From assembly GCA_016285645.1 (NCBI GenBank), contig JAEERC010000072.1:1-64000 (forward strand): a stretch of DNA of 64,000 nucleotides. The letters are read 5' to 3'. This DNA comes from Clostridiaceae bacterium (GTDB taxonomy: Bacteria > Bacillota > Clostridia > Oscillospirales > Acutalibacteraceae). How positions within the stretch are numbered: the first letter of the stretch is position 1; each line of letters opens with the position of its first letter. Positions 26,524 through 35,526 of the stretch are shown one piece after another. The notes below the pieces were generated by a model, which was given only the letters and a program-made list of their open reading frames with translations, was not told where the DNA came from and searched no databases. The position numbers and the translations under genes were made by a program.

Positions 26524-28704
26524 TTATTCGGATTTCTCCTCCGACGGTTTGAACAGCATTGTAAGCGAAATTCTGCCCTTTGCCGTGTCAACATTCTCAA
26601 CGCGTACTTTCACAATCTGCCCCACCTTGAGAACATCGGAGGGATGCTTTATGAATTTGTTTGAGATTTTGGAAATGTGCACAAGACCGTCCTGGTGAAC
26701 ACCTATGTCGATGAACGCGCCGAAATCGGTTACATTGCGCACCGTGCCCGTGAGTTCCATACCGGGCTTTAAATCGGTTATTTCCATAACATCGCTTCTC
26801 AGCACCGGAGCGGGCAGTTCATCACGCGGATCTCTTCCGGGGCAGAGAAGTTCTTTTACTATATCGTCAAGCGTGGGCACACCGATGCCGAGTTTTTCGG
26901 CTGTCTTCTCCTTGCCGAAAAGTTCAACCTTCGCTTTGAGGTCGCCTATTTCACCCGCTTTAACATTCGCGGGAGTGTAGCCGCACAGGTCGAGCAGCGC
27001 CTTTGCCGCCGCGTAGCTTTCGGGGTGAACGCCCGTGTTGTCAAGAACATTCTTGCTCTCGGCAATTCTCATAAAGCCCGCGCACTGCTCAAACGCCTTG
27101 TCGCCGAGTTTCGGCACCTTTTTAAGCTGCGCCCTCGAGGAGAAAGCGCCGTTTTCCTCACGGAAGGCGACTATGTTTTTCGCTATGCCCGCGTTTATGC
27201 CGGAAACCCTTGAAAGCAGGGGAGCGGAGGCGGTATTGAGGTCAACGCCTACCGAGTTTACCGCGTCCTCTACAACGCCGTTCAATGCCGCGTCAAGTTC
27301 CTTCGGCGGCATATCGTGCTGATACTGACCCACGCCTATCGCTTTCGGGTCTATTTTCACAAGTTCCGCGAGCGGGTCCTGAAGGCGGCGCGCTATTGAA
27401 ACAGCGCTTCTCAGCGATACGTCATACTGCGGGAACTCCTCGGCGGCAAGTTTGCTCGCCGAATACACGGAGGCGCCCGCTTCGCTTACAACCATATAGG
27501 AAACATCCGCGCCGAGCTCCTTTATAAGCGCCGCGGTGAACATCTCGGTCTCCTTTGAAGCCGTGCCGTTGCCGATTGAAATGCAGTTTACACGGTATTT
27601 GTCAATAAACGACCGGAGCAGTTTCTTCGCCTGCGCCTTCTGGGCGTCCGTGTGCATATTCGTAACATATATAACTCCCGTGTCGAGTACCTTGCCCGTA
27701 GGGTCAACAACGGCAACCTTGCAGCCGGTTCTGTAGCCGGGGTCAAGCCCGAGCACGGTTTTGCCCTTGATGGGCGGCTGAAGCAGAAGTTCTTTTGTGT
27801 TGAGTGAAAAAACCTTTATCGCCTGAGCGCAGGCGGCTTCGGTGAGGTTGTTTCTTGTCTCTCTTTCAACCGAGGGGCAGATTAACCTTGTGTATGCGTC
27901 CGCGCCCGCCTGGCGCACTGTTTCGGTGCAGTTTGAGCCGTTTGAAGAAAGAGTCACGCCCGTAATCACGTTTGACGCCTTCACCGGGTCGAGAGTCACG
28001 CTTACCTTGAGGAACTTTTCGCGCTCGCCTCTGTCAATGGCGAGTACTCTGTGGCCGGCAATCTTTTTGACATCCTCGGAAAAATCGTAATACATTTTAT
28101 ATACGCTGTCTGTTTCGGGGTCAACCGCCGTTGCCGTTACAACGCCCGCCACCTCGAAAAGATTGCGAAGGCGTCTGCGTATGTCGGCGTTGTCGGAGAT
28201 GTTTTCGGCTATTATATCCATAGCTCCCGCGAGAGCGTCCTCAGCGGTTGCCACGCCGAGTTCCTCGTTTATAAATTCCGCCGCCATCTCAAGCGGATAG
28301 GGTGAATCCGCCTCCTGGGCGTAGATTTTATCCGCGAGCGGTTCAAGACCTTTTTCCCTGGCGACCGAAGCCCTCGTTTTTCTCTTGGGACGGAACGGCC
28401 TGTAAATGTCCTCAATCTCGGCGAGAGTCACCGCCTTGTCGAGGGCGGCGGAAATCTCGTCCGTCATCTTCTCCTGACCCGTGATGAGGTCGCGCACCTC
28501 CTCGCGGCGCTTTTCAAGGTTGCGCAGGTATTCAAGGCGTTCGGAAATCTCTCTTATAACCTGGTCGTCGAGAGTGCCGTGCGCCTCTTTTCTGTAACGC
28601 GCAATGAAAGGCACGGTGTTGCCGTCATCAAGGAGCTTGACCGTGTTTTCCACCTGCCAGCGCTGCAGAGCGAACTGTTTTGTAATCTGACCGATAATAT
28701 CCAT
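26524..28704 (-). CDS. tex: Tex-family RNA-binding transcription accessory protein
   Basis: A 726-aa nucleic-acid-binding protein related to eukaryotic Spt6. Order: N-terminal helical Tex region (IARYRKEAHGTLDDQVIREI), the YqgF/RNase H-like domain (VLGLDPGYRTGCKVAVVDPTGKVLDTG), a helix-hairpin-helix region (SGINAGIAKNIVAFREENGAF) and a C-terminal S1 domain (VTDFGAFIDIGVHQDGLVHIS). The exact role in transcription is undefined. It is the last gene of a DnaD-DnaC-tex unit on the minus strand, 12 nt after the loader gene. Confidence 0.94.
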   Translation of the reverse strand: MDIIGQITKQFALQRWQVENTVKLLDDGNTVPFIARYRKEAHGTLDDQVIREISERLEYLRNLEKRREEVRDLITGQEKMTDEISAALDKAVTLAEIEDIYRPFRPKRKTRASVAREKGLEPLADKIYAQEADSPYPLEMAAEFINEELGVATAEDALAGAMDIIAENISDNADIRRRLRNLFEVAGVVTATAVDPETDSVYKMYYDFSEDVKKIAGHRVLAIDRGEREKFLKVSVTLDPVKASNVITGVTLSSNGSNCTETVRQAGADAYTRLICPSVERETRNNLTEAACAQAIKVFSLNTKELLLQPPIKGKTVLGLDPGYRTGCKVAVVDPTGKVLDTGVIYVTNMHTDAQKAQAKKLLRSFIDKYRVNCISIGNGTASKETEMFTAALIKELGADVSYMVVSEAGASVYSASKLAAEEFPQYDVSLRSAVSIARRLQDPLAELVKIDPKAIGVGQYQHDMPPKELDAALNGVVEDAVNSVGVDLNTASAPLLSRVSGINAGIAKNIVAFREENGAFSSRAQLKKVPKLGDKAFEQCAGFMRIAESKNVLDNTGVHPESYAAAKALLDLCGYTPANVKAGEIGDLKAKVELFGKEKTAEKLGIGVPTLDDIVKELLCPGRDPRDELPAPVLRSDVMEITDLKPGMELTGTVRNVTDFGAFIDIGVHQDGLVHISKISNKFIKHPSDVLKVGQIVKVRVENVDTAKGRISLTMLFKPSEEKSE

Positions 28705-28716
28705 ACTGTTCTCCCG

Positions 28717-29706
28717 TCAGGAATTCTTTTTAATCTGTCTTATATCGTTTCCGACAAAATACATTGAGGTAAAGCCGCCGAAAATTCTTGAGAAAATTCT
28801 CTGGTTATAGTTTTCCTCAACCTCTTTCGGGCTTAAATTGCTGCTGATTATAACGGGCATATCCCTGTTTACCCTGTAGTTGAGAATGTCATAGAGCGCG
28901 GAGACGGTGAACTGAGTCGAGAACTCACTGCCGAGGTCGTCTATAATCAGAAGGTCGCATTTTACTATTTCATCAAAGGCGCCGTCGTAATCCGAGTTTC
29001 TGCCGTTCGAGAAGCGCTCTTTTTCAAGCCTTCTCAGAAGAGCCGAAGCGGATTCGAAAATTATGTTGTTGCCCTTTTCGGTAACAACCCGCGCGATTGA
29101 GGAGAGCAGATGAGTTTTGCCGAGCCCCGTGGCGCCGTAAAAATAAAGACTTTCGGATTCACTGTCAAAATCATCGGCGTACGCCTTGCAGTATTCAAAA
29201 ATTTTCGCCATTCTGTCGCGGGGTGAGCAGCCGATTCTCTCATCATATTCGTCGGGGTAGTAATCGAGTTTAAAATTCTGAAAAGAGCATTTGCCCGAAG
29301 GAGTTCTCTCTGCGAGATTTTCAAGGGCGAGCTCCTTTAAAAGAGCCAGACGGCAGGAGCAGGAGTTCCCGCCCGCATAGCCCGTGTCGCTGCATTTGGG
29401 GCAGGTGTAGGCGATTTTTGTGTAATTACGCGGAAAACCGCCCTTTTCGAGCATGTCCTCAATCTCTTTCTGAGCGGAGAGATTTCTTTCGGATATCTCT
29501 TTCATAAGCGCGGGAGCGTTCTCGCCGGCGCTGAGGGCTCTTATGGCGTCCGCCGCAGTGGAAGCGAGTTTTGCCTGCAGCGCGCCGTATCCCGGCAGTT
29601 TTTCCTTAACTTCTTCAATTCTTTGAGCCTGCGCTCTTTCGGCTTCCGAGCGGCGCTCGGAGATTACGCGCTCACAGGCGGCGAGAATACCGCGGCTGTA
29701 ACTCAT
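28717..29706 (-). CDS. DnaC/DnaI-like helicase loader ATPase
   Basis: The 329-aa protein has an N-terminal helical region followed by a cysteine cluster (CPKCSDTGYAGGNSCSCR, near residue 107) expected to bind zinc, as in DnaI. An AAA+ domain follows with Walker A GATGLGKTHLL, Walker B LLIIDDLGSE and sensor ISSNLSPKEV. It probably loads the replicative helicase DnaB/DnaC together with the DnaD protein encoded immediately upstream (4-bp overlap). In Clostridia this gene pair stands in for the B. subtilis DnaD/DnaI system. Confidence 0.9.
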   Translation of the reverse strand: MSYSRGILAACERVISERRSEAERAQAQRIEEVKEKLPGYGALQAKLASTAADAIRALSAGENAPALMKEISERNLSAQKEIEDMLEKGGFPRNYTKIAYTCPKCSDTGYAGGNSCSCRLALLKELALENLAERTPSGKCSFQNFKLDYYPDEYDERIGCSPRDRMAKIFEYCKAYADDFDSESESLYFYGATGLGKTHLLSSIARVVTEKGNNIIFESASALLRRLEKERFSNGRNSDYDGAFDEIVKCDLLIIDDLGSEFSTQFTVSALYDILNYRVNRDMPVIISSNLSPKEVEENYNQRIFSRIFGGFTSMYFVGNDIRQIKKNS

Positions 29707-30764
29707 TTCTTTTTCTTCCTTTCGTAGCGGATATCGTTGTTCATAGCCCGGCGCTCAACCTCGTCAATGTCGTAGGATTTTTCTTTTGCCGTGTCGGGCG
29801 ATTTTGTTTTGGCTTTTTCCTTTTCTTTATCTTTTCTCGCGTCGGATGCCGCCTTTTTCTGTTCCTCAAGCTGCTTCGGGGTTTTAATTCCGCTTTCGTA
29901 CCAGTTGACGAGCACCTTGTCCATATAGGGGAAACTCATCTTTGAGGTGTGGTCCGCCATCTCCTCATAGGCGAGGTATATCATATCGGCGCCGAAGCCG
30001 AGGGTTTTGCCCCATTTTGTAAGAAAAGCCGTCTGGTTCGCGGTAGGTCTCGGGTTCTGTATGCCCGCGAGGTCGGCGAGGCTTTTCCAGAGTGTGTCGG
30101 CGTTTCTCAGCGCGTTTATGCGCTCGTCCGCCTTCTCGATTGTGTCAATTTCATCCTCGCCCCAGTTTCTGCCCACGGTGGCGATGTAGTTGTTGTTTGT
30201 TTTGCCGATTGAAACGCAGTAGTCTATAAGCATAAAAATAACTTCAACGGGCAGGCCGTCATAGTCGTGCATCATAAGCAGAACGCACTGCATATCGTAG
30301 CCGATTGTTTTGCCGAGCTTTGTCTGCGCCTCGCGGAACATAAAGCTTACCTCGGGCGATTCCTCTATGCGCGCGGCTATTTCGGAAATCGAGGGTTTGG
30401 AATACTCCTTCGCGGGCGGTGCGGGTTTTACCGCCGTTTCCTTTTCCGCCTCCTTTTTCTCCGCGGGGGCGGAGTCTTTTTTTGCCGCCGCTGTTTTTTC
30501 CGTTTTTACCGCGGGGGCTTCATCTTTTCCGTCACACAGCAGAACACCCGTCAGTACCCAGTACTGCAGGTAATCGAGGGCGTCGTCCTTTTTCATTTTG
30601 AGCGCCCTGCACATCTCGTCAATGTCGGGATTGTCGGGGGAGGAGCGCATAATCCAGAGCAGGACCTTGAGCTGATGCTCGTTTGCCAGGCGGATGTGCT
30701 TGTCAACTATTGATGAAGGAATCCTGAAAGAGGAATCCATTTCGTTCTGATTAATCTTATACAT
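29703..30764 (-). CDS. DnaD-domain primosome protein
   Basis: A 353-aa protein with an N-terminal winged-helix-like DDBH1 region (residues about 10-80, AN-EHQLKVLLWIMRSSPD). A Lys/Ala/Pro/Glu-rich linker follows (about 85-130). Two DnaD DDBH2 repeats come next (MLIDYCVSIGKTNNNYIATVGRNWGEDEIDTIEKA and AYEEMADHTSKMSFPYMDKVLVNW). The C-terminus is highly charged. The start is ATG 30764, with CCGGAG seven bases upstream, rather than 30782. It acts in initiation or restart of replication by analogy with DnaD, and overlaps the loader gene by 4 bp. Confidence 0.88.
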   Translation of the reverse strand: MYKINQNEMDSSFRIPSSIVDKHIRLANEHQLKVLLWIMRSSPDNPDIDEMCRALKMKKDDALDYLQYWVLTGVLLCDGKDEAPAVKTEKTAAAKKDSAPAEKKEAEKETAVKPAPPAKEYSKPSISEIAARIEESPEVSFMFREAQTKLGKTIGYDMQCVLLMMHDYDGLPVEVIFMLIDYCVSIGKTNNNYIATVGRNWGEDEIDTIEKADERINALRNADTLWKSLADLAGIQNPRPTANQTAFLTKWGKTLGFGADMIYLAYEEMADHTSKMSFPYMDKVLVNWYESGIKTPKQLEEQKKAASDARKDKEKEKAKTKSPDTAKEKSYDIDEVERRAMNNDIRYERKKKK

Positions 30765-30792
30765 ATAAACACTCCGGTTCATTTATAATGTT

Positions 30793-30798
30793 ATTATA
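30793..30798 (-). promoter_or_regulatory. Possible -10 box for the dnaD-loader-tex unit
   Basis: Minus strand TATAAT (30798-30793), about 29 nt before the ATG. A TTTAAA lies 18 nt upstream as a weak -35. The remaining intergenic sequence to 31032 is A/T-rich and holds only the rpmB terminator. Confidence 0.4.
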
Positions 30799-30980
30799 CT
30801 AAATATTCATATAATTTTAAATATAAATGTCAAAACTGAAACCAATTTCGTCACGCGGAAAAAAACCGCGGCGAAAAACAACAATTTGTTGTGTGCCGCG
30901 AAAAATCAACCACAAGACAATCGGCAAAAATCACAAAAATATATAATATGTATCTTAATGATAAAACATACTAAAAACAA

Positions 30981-31006
30981 TAAGGAACCGCAAAAGCGAT
31001 TCCTTA
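30981..31006 (-). terminator. Terminator of rpmB
   Basis: TAAGGAA / TTCCTTA arms extended by CGC/GCG past one mismatch, loop AAAA; on the minus strand followed by TTGTTTTTAG. Confidence 0.7.
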
Positions 31007-31032
31007 AGGTTTCTGTTTAGTTCAAAATGAAA

Positions 31033-31221
31033 TCAGACGGCACGTGTGACCTTACCTGAACGAAGGCAGCGTGTGCAGGCGTAAACTCTTCTGGGGGAGC
31101 CGTTTACGATGGCTTTAACTCTTTTTACATTGGGTTTCCAAGTTCTGTTGGAACGTCTGTGTGAGTGAGATACCTTGATTCCGAATGACACATCTTTACC
31201 GCAAAATTCACATTTTGCCAT
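31033..31221 (-). CDS. rpmB: 50S ribosomal protein L28
   Basis: A 62-aa ribosomal protein: MAKCEFCGKDVSFG, SHSHRRSNRTWKPN and CTRCLRSGKV. Two CxxC pairs (CEFC and CTRC) make it the zinc-binding form. AAAAGGAGGTGTG precedes the ATG. It is monocistronic, with its own promoter and terminator, divergent from recA. Confidence 0.98.
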   Translation of the reverse strand: MAKCEFCGKDVSFGIKVSHSHRRSNRTWKPNVKRVKAIVNGSPRRVYACTRCLRSGKVTRAV

Positions 31222-31260
31222 TATGTCACACCTCCTTTTCGTTTTTCAATAGCAGGAGAT

Positions 31261-31289
31261 ATATTAACAGATAAAAAAAGAAAATGCAA
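31261..31289 (-). promoter_or_regulatory. Predicted rpmB promoter
   Basis: Minus strand TTGCAT (31289-31284), 17-nt spacer, TAATAT (31266-31261). Confidence 0.65.
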
Positions 31290-31361
31290 GTGTTTTTTAA
31301 AATTTTTTTATCCTGAGCCCTCCGCCGGGGAAAACAATCAAAAATTTTTTTGAAAATACTA

Positions 31362-31390
31362 TTGCATTTTTTACAACAATGGTGTATTAT
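31362..31390 (+). promoter_or_regulatory. recA promoter
   Basis: TTGCAT (31362-31367), 17-nt spacer, TATTAT (31385-31390), 45 nt before the recA ATG. Confidence 0.75.
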
Positions 31391-31397
31391 ACGCAAT

Positions 31398-31411
31398 AGA
31401 ACATTTGTTTG
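31398..31411 (+). promoter_or_regulatory. Candidate LexA (SOS) box of recA
   Basis: GAAC (31399-31402), four bases, GTTT (31407-31410). This fits the Firmicutes Cheo-box core GAAC-N4-GTTY with one degenerate position. It sits at the predicted transcription start, where LexA would block recA. Confidence 0.55.
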
Positions 31412-31434
31412 ATAATGATTTTTGGAGGCATATT

Positions 31435-32547
31435 ATGGCAGACAAACAGAAGGCACTCGAAACTGCGTTGCAGCAGATAGAAAAAACCTACGGCAAAGGA
31501 ACAATCATGCGCCTCGGCGAAAATTCCGCGATGAATGTTGAGGCGATTTCAACGGGTTCGGTCGGGCTCGATGTCGCAACGGGCATCGGCGGTCTTCCCA
31601 GAGGCAGAATAGTTGAGATTTACGGCCCCGAATCCTCGGGTAAAACAACCCTCGCCCTTTCGGTCATCGCCCAGGCGCAGAAGGCGGGCGGCGACGCGGC
31701 GTTCATCGACGCCGAGCACGCTCTTGACCCTCTCTACGCCTCCAACCTCGGCGTGGATATAGATTCCCTCCTCGTCTCCCAGCCGGACAACGGCGAGCAG
31801 GCGCTTGAAATAGCCGAGGCGCTCATCCGCTCGGGCGCTCTCGATGTTGTGGTAATCGACTCCGTGGCCGCCCTTGTTCCCAAGGCGGAAATCGAGGGCG
31901 AAATGGGCGATTCCTCCGTAGGCGTTCACGCCCGGCTTATGTCGAAGGCGCTGCGCAAGCTCGCGGGCGCTCTCTCAAAGTCAAATACAATCCTTATATT
32001 TATAAACCAGCTTCGTGAAAAGGTCGGCGTCATCTACGGCAATCCCGAGGTCACAACCGGCGGCAGAGCGCTCAAATTCTTCTCGTCAATCCGTATTGAC
32101 GTGCGCAGAATCGAGAGTCTCAAAGGCACGGGCGGCGAAATCATCGGCAACCGCACCCGCTGCAAGATAGTAAAGAACAAGGTCGCTCCTCCCTTCAAGG
32201 AGGCGGAGTTCGACATCCTCTACGGCAAGGGCATTTCCAAATACGGCGAGCTTGTCGATATGGGCGTTAAATTCGGCATTCTTCAGAGAAGCGGCGCCTG
32301 GTTCAGCTACGGCGATATGCGCCTCGGTCAGGGCAGGGACAACACAAGGGAACTCTTCGCGAACAATCCCGAGCTTGCCGCCGAGATAGAGGAGAAGATT
32401 TTCTCTTCAATCAAAGCCGAACGCGAGGCGAAAATGGCAAAGAAAGCCGAGCCCGAAGCGGAGGCACAGCCCGCCGCGAAGCCCGTTCCCACCACAAGGA
32501 ATGTCGCAAGGGCGAAACTCGACATTGTTGTTGACGACGACGAATAA
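31435..32547 (+). CDS. recA: Recombinase RecA
   Basis: A DNA strand-exchange and SOS co-protease ATPase, 370 aa. The start is ATG 31435 ([22 protein letters not shown]), with TTGGAGG seven bases upstream. Walker A is GPESSGKT (residues 64-71); Walker [14 protein letters not shown], the L2 region and the MAW-type signature [20 protein letters not shown] are intact. The C-terminus is acidic (VDDDE), as usual. It is followed after 2 nt by recX and then rimO. Confidence 0.98.
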   Translation: MADKQKALETALQQIEKTYGKGTIMRLGENSAMNVEAISTGSVGLDVATGIGGLPRGRIVEIYGPESSGKTTLALSVIAQAQKAGGDAAFIDAEHALDPLYASNLGVDIDSLLVSQPDNGEQALEIAEALIRSGALDVVVIDSVAALVPKAEIEGEMGDSSVGVHARLMSKALRKLAGALSKSNTILIFINQLREKVGVIYGNPEVTTGGRALKFFSSIRIDVRRIESLKGTGGEIIGNRTRCKIVKNKVAPPFKEAEFDILYGKGISKYGELVDMGVKFGILQRSGAWFSYGDMRLGQGRDNTRELFANNPELAAEIEEKIFSSIKAEREAKMAKKAEPEAEAQPAAKPVPTTRNVARAKLDIVVDDDE

Positions 32548-32549
32548 TA

Positions 32550-33167
32550 ATGAAAATCACTTTTGTTACCGGCGGGAGAGGGAAGGTCACCGTTTTTGCG
32601 GACGGTGAAAGAATAGCCCCCGTGGATGAGGAGTTCGCTCTCTCCTGCGGTTATAAAGACGGCGACGAAATTGACGGAGCACAGCTTGCTGCCTTCCTGG
32701 AGGCGGTGCGTCTGCGCTCCGCTTTTTTGGGAGCCATGCGCATTCTTTCGGGGCGCGACCACGGCAAAAAGGAACTCGAGAACAAGCTTGTTTCAAAGGG
32801 TCACTCCCGCGAGAGCGCCTCAAAAACCTGCGACCTGCTTGAGGAAAAGGGCTATCTTGACGATTCCGCCTACGCCCTCTCGCTGGCAAAACGGCTTTAT
32901 GAAAGCAAGGGCTTTTCATCGCGGCGCATAAAATCCGAGCTTCTTCAGAAGGGAATTTCAAGAGAAAACGCGGATTACGCCTGCGAAAATATTGACATTG
33001 AGCCCGTTTCGCGTATTATAGAATTACTGAATACAAAATTCAGGAACAAGCTCGGCACGGAGAAGGGAAACAAACAGGTGTTCTCAGCCCTTCTGCGTAT
33101 GGGCTACTCATATTCCGACATACGCTCGGCAATGAATCAGGCGGATATCTCAATCGGGGAGGATTGA
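32550..33167 (+). CDS. recX: Regulatory protein RecX
   Basis: Binds in the RecA filament groove and limits its activity. 205 aa with three-helix RecX repeats: LSGRDHGKKELENKLVSKGH, KGYLDDSAYALSLAKRLYESKGFSSRRIKSELLQKGI and MGYSYSDIRSAM. It begins 2 nt after recA, the classical arrangement. The N-terminal 60 residues are beta-rich (VTVFADGERIAPVDEEFAL), as in Firmicutes RecX proteins. Confidence 0.93.
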   Translation: MKITFVTGGRGKVTVFADGERIAPVDEEFALSCGYKDGDEIDGAQLAAFLEAVRLRSAFLGAMRILSGRDHGKKELENKLVSKGHSRESASKTCDLLEEKGYLDDSAYALSLAKRLYESKGFSSRRIKSELLQKGISRENADYACENIDIEPVSRIIELLNTKFRNKLGTEKGNKQVFSALLRMGYSYSDIRSAMNQADISIGED

Positions 33168-33169
33168 TT

Positions 33170-34543
33170 ATGCATAAAATTTCAATGATTTCACTCGGCT
33201 GCCCCAAAAATCAGGTTGACGCCGAAAGAATGCTCGCGAAACTTGACGCCGCGGGCTATGAAATCGGCGACATCTACGAGGGTGTTGAGGCGGTTATAAT
33301 CAACACCTGCGGCTTCATTGACGCCGCCAAGGAAGAGGCGATTGAAAACATTCTCGATATGGCGGAACTCAAAAAAGAGGGGCTCGTCGGTAAAATAATT
33401 GTCACGGGCTGCCTCGCCCAGCGCCATAAGGAGGAGGTTCTCAGCGAAATTCCCGAAATCGATGCTGTTGTGGGCATAGGCGCGAACGAAAGCATTGCCG
33501 ATATTGTCGGCTCCCTTCTCGGAGAGGCGGCTGAAGATATGCCCGAAAACGAGGCGGGAGAGGGAAGCGGTGCCTACTGCGCCTTCCCCGATGTAAACGG
33601 CTTGCCTCTTACGGGCGAGCGGCTGCTCACAACGCCCGAATACTGGTCCTATCTCAAAATCGCCGACGGCTGCTCAAACCGCTGTTCCTACTGCACAATT
33701 CCCTATATCCGCGGCAATTACAGAAGCGTGCCGATGGAAACTCTTATTGAGGAAGCGAAAGCCCTCGCTCAGTCGGGCACAAAGGAGCTTATTCTCATAG
33801 CGCAGGACACCACCAACTACGGCATGGACCTTTACGGCGAACTCAAACTGCCCGAACTGCTCAATTCCCTGTGTGAAATAGAGGGCATTGAATGGATAAG
33901 AATGCTTTACTGCTACCCCGACAAAATCACCGATGAACTGCTGGATGTTATGGCAAAGCAGCAGAAGGTGTTAAATTATATCGACCTTCCCTTACAGCAC
34001 GCCGACAACCGCATTTTAAAGGCGATGAACAGGCGCGGCTCGCGTGAGGAATACACAGAGCTTATAGCGAAAATAAGGGGGGTTCTTCCCGACTGCGTAA
34101 TCCGCACAACCTTCATAACCGGCTTCCCGGGCGAGGGTGAGGAGGAGTTTGAAAACCTCGCTGAATTCGTCAACGAAATCGAGTTTGACCGCCTCGGCTG
34201 CTTCGCCTTTTCGCCTCAGGAGGGCACTCCCGCTTTCGATATGGAGGGAGCGGTTGACGAGCAGGTAAAAGCCGACCGCGGCGAAATTATAATGAACGAC
34301 CAGCTCGAAATAGTCACCCTCAAAAACAGCGAGCGCGTGGGTAAAATCTATCGCGTGCTGGTTGAGGATTACGACCCTTACACCGACAGTTATTCGGGCA
34401 GAACCTATATGGACGCCCCCGAGATTGACGGCAAAATCGACTTCACAACGGGCGCGGAATACAAGCCCGGCGATTTCGCGGAAGTTGAGGTAATCGGCGT
34501 AAACGATTACGATTTAATCGGCAGAGATATCAAATATCTTTAA
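33170..34543 (+). CDS. rimO: Ribosomal protein S12 methylthiotransferase RimO
   Basis: A radical SAM enzyme that methylthiolates the conserved Asp of ribosomal protein S12. The 457-aa protein has the N-terminal cluster cysteines C11 (SLGCPKNQVDAE), C47 and C81, the radical SAM motif C168-x3-C172-x2-C175 (DGCSNRCSYC), and a C-terminal TRAM domain. The CPKN(Q/L)VD signature marks RimO. The start is ATG 33170 with GGGGAGG seven bases upstream; the TTG six bases earlier overlaps recX codons. It is probably co-transcribed with recA-recX. Confidence 0.96.
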   Translation: MHKISMISLGCPKNQVDAERMLAKLDAAGYEIGDIYEGVEAVIINTCGFIDAAKEEAIENILDMAELKKEGLVGKIIVTGCLAQRHKEEVLSEIPEIDAVVGIGANESIADIVGSLLGEAAEDMPENEAGEGSGAYCAFPDVNGLPLTGERLLTTPEYWSYLKIADGCSNRCSYCTIPYIRGNYRSVPMETLIEEAKALAQSGTKELILIAQDTTNYGMDLYGELKLPELLNSLCEIEGIEWIRMLYCYPDKITDELLDVMAKQQKVLNYIDLPLQHADNRILKAMNRRGSREEYTELIAKIRGVLPDCVIRTTFITGFPGEGEEEFENLAEFVNEIEFDRLGCFAFSPQEGTPAFDMEGAVDEQVKADRGEIIMNDQLEIVTLKNSERVGKIYRVLVEDYDPYTDSYSGRTYMDAPEIDGKIDFTTGAEYKPGDFAEVEVIGVNDYDLIGRDIKYL

Positions 34544-34578
34544 TGATTAACCAAGATATTATTTTTTAATTAATTATA

Positions 34579-34607
34579 TTGACAAATGCTCCGCCCGTGT
34601 TTATAAT
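34579..34607 (+). promoter_or_regulatory. Consensus promoter of the cysteine T-box operon
   Basis: TTGACA (34579-34584), 17-nt spacer, TATAAT (34602-34607): a perfect sigma-A promoter. The expected start is near 34614. Confidence 0.88.
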
Positions 34608-34613
34608 AAAGCA

Positions 34614-34855
34614 CTGCAATTCAATAATTATGCAATGGTCGGGAAGAGTAGCATTGCAGACGGTCACAAGAGAGGGCGCCGTATTGCTGAGAGGCGCCTT
34701 GGCAACAGCTTTGTGAAGTGCGCCCGGCGGCACACGGGGGGAACTGAGTATCTCCGTGCGGCAGGCACCGTTATCGGCCCTATGAGTTATAAATTGGAGT
34801 GGAACCGCGTAATTACGCCTCCGGTGCTTTTGCATCGGAGGCTTTTTATTGCAAA
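34614..34855 (+). ncRNA. T-box leader, predicted cysteine-specific
   Basis: A roughly 240-nt leader before cysE-cysS. Stem I is closed by GTCGGG (34638-34643) and CCCGGC (34723-34728). AGTA (34647-34650) and GAA (34715-34717) form the S-turn facing a specifier codon TGC (34719-34721), a cysteine codon followed by a purine. The conserved T-box GGAGTGGAACCGCG (34796-34809) can pair its GGAG with CTCC of the terminator arm. Uncharged tRNA-Cys should stabilise the antiterminator and switch both genes on. Together with its promoter this fills the otherwise gene-free 34544-34875. Confidence 0.92.
34817..34847 (+). terminator. Conditional terminator of the T-box leader
   Basis: GCCTCCGGTGC (34817-34827) / GCATCGGAGGC (34832-34842) with TTTT loop and one G-U pair, followed by TTTTT. 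Confidence 0.9.
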
Positions 34856-34875
34856 ATCCCGAAAGAGGTAACAAT

Positions 34876-35526
34876 ATGTTCAAACAGTTAAAAGAAGACA
34901 TCGCCTGCGTAAAATCGCGCGATCCGGCGGCAAGGAGCGTTTTTGAAATTCTTTTCCTTTACCCCGGACTCAAGGCAATCAGAATGCACAGAAAAGCATA
35001 CTGGTTTTATAACCACGGCTTCTATTTCATCGCAAGGTGGATATCCCAGCGCGCCTCGCGCAGAACGGGCATTGAGATTCACCCCGCCGCGCAGATAGGC
35101 AAAAGATTTTTCATCGACCACGGCACGGGCGTTGTCATAGGCGAAACAACAATTATCGGCGACGATGTTACGCTCTATCAGGGCGTCACTCTCGGCGGCA
35201 CGGGCAAGGATACGGGCAAACGCCACCCGACCATAGGCAACAATGTTATGATTGGCTCGGGCGCGAAGGTGCTCGGCCCTATCACCATAGGCGACAACTG
35301 CCGTGTGGGCGCGGGAGCCGTCGTTGTTACGGACATACCCGAAAACAGCACGGCAATAGGCATTCCCGCGAGGGCGGTCAGACGCGACGGAGTAAGGGTT
35401 TTCGACTATCTTGACCAGATTCATATCCCCGACCCGATCGCGATTGAGATTTCACGAATAGACAGCGAAATAGACGAACTGAAAAAATCACTGGAGTCAA
35501 AGGAGAAGAGCGATGAAAATATTTAA
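34876..35526 (+). CDS. cysE: Serine O-acetyltransferase
   Basis: Acetylates serine with acetyl-CoA, the first step of cysteine synthesis. The 216-aa protein is of the short Firmicutes (EpsC-like) type: an N-terminal helical part, then a left-handed beta-helix of hexapeptide repeats (IEIHPAAQIGKRFFIDHGTGVVIGETTIIGDD and VTLGGTGKDTGKRHPTIGNNVMIG). The active-site DHG(T)GVVIGET block is present. The start is ATG 34876 after AAAGAGGT. Its last 14 bp overlap cysS, so supply of cysteine and charging of tRNA-Cys share one T-box switch. Confidence 0.95.
   Translation: MFKQLKEDIACVKSRDPAARSVFEILFLYPGLKAIRMHRKAYWFYNHGFYFIARWISQRASRRTGIEIHPAAQIGKRFFIDHGTGVVIGETTIIGDDVTLYQGVTLGGTGKDTGKRHPTIGNNVMIGSGAKVLGPITIGDNCRVGAGAVVVTDIPENSTAIGIPARAVRRDGVRVFDYLDQIHIPDPIAIEISRIDSEIDELKKSLESKEKSDENI

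Noticed and set aside
26307-26600. Possible small gene overlapping the subtilase/tex junction on the minus strand
   Set aside because: It crosses the shared terminator and part of both genes, with no start signal.
34614-34855. Leader considered as a SAM riboswitch (sulfur gene context)
   Set aside because: The GGAGTGGAACCGCG element, AGTA/GAA S-turn and Cys specifier fit a T-box; no SAM-I core was found.
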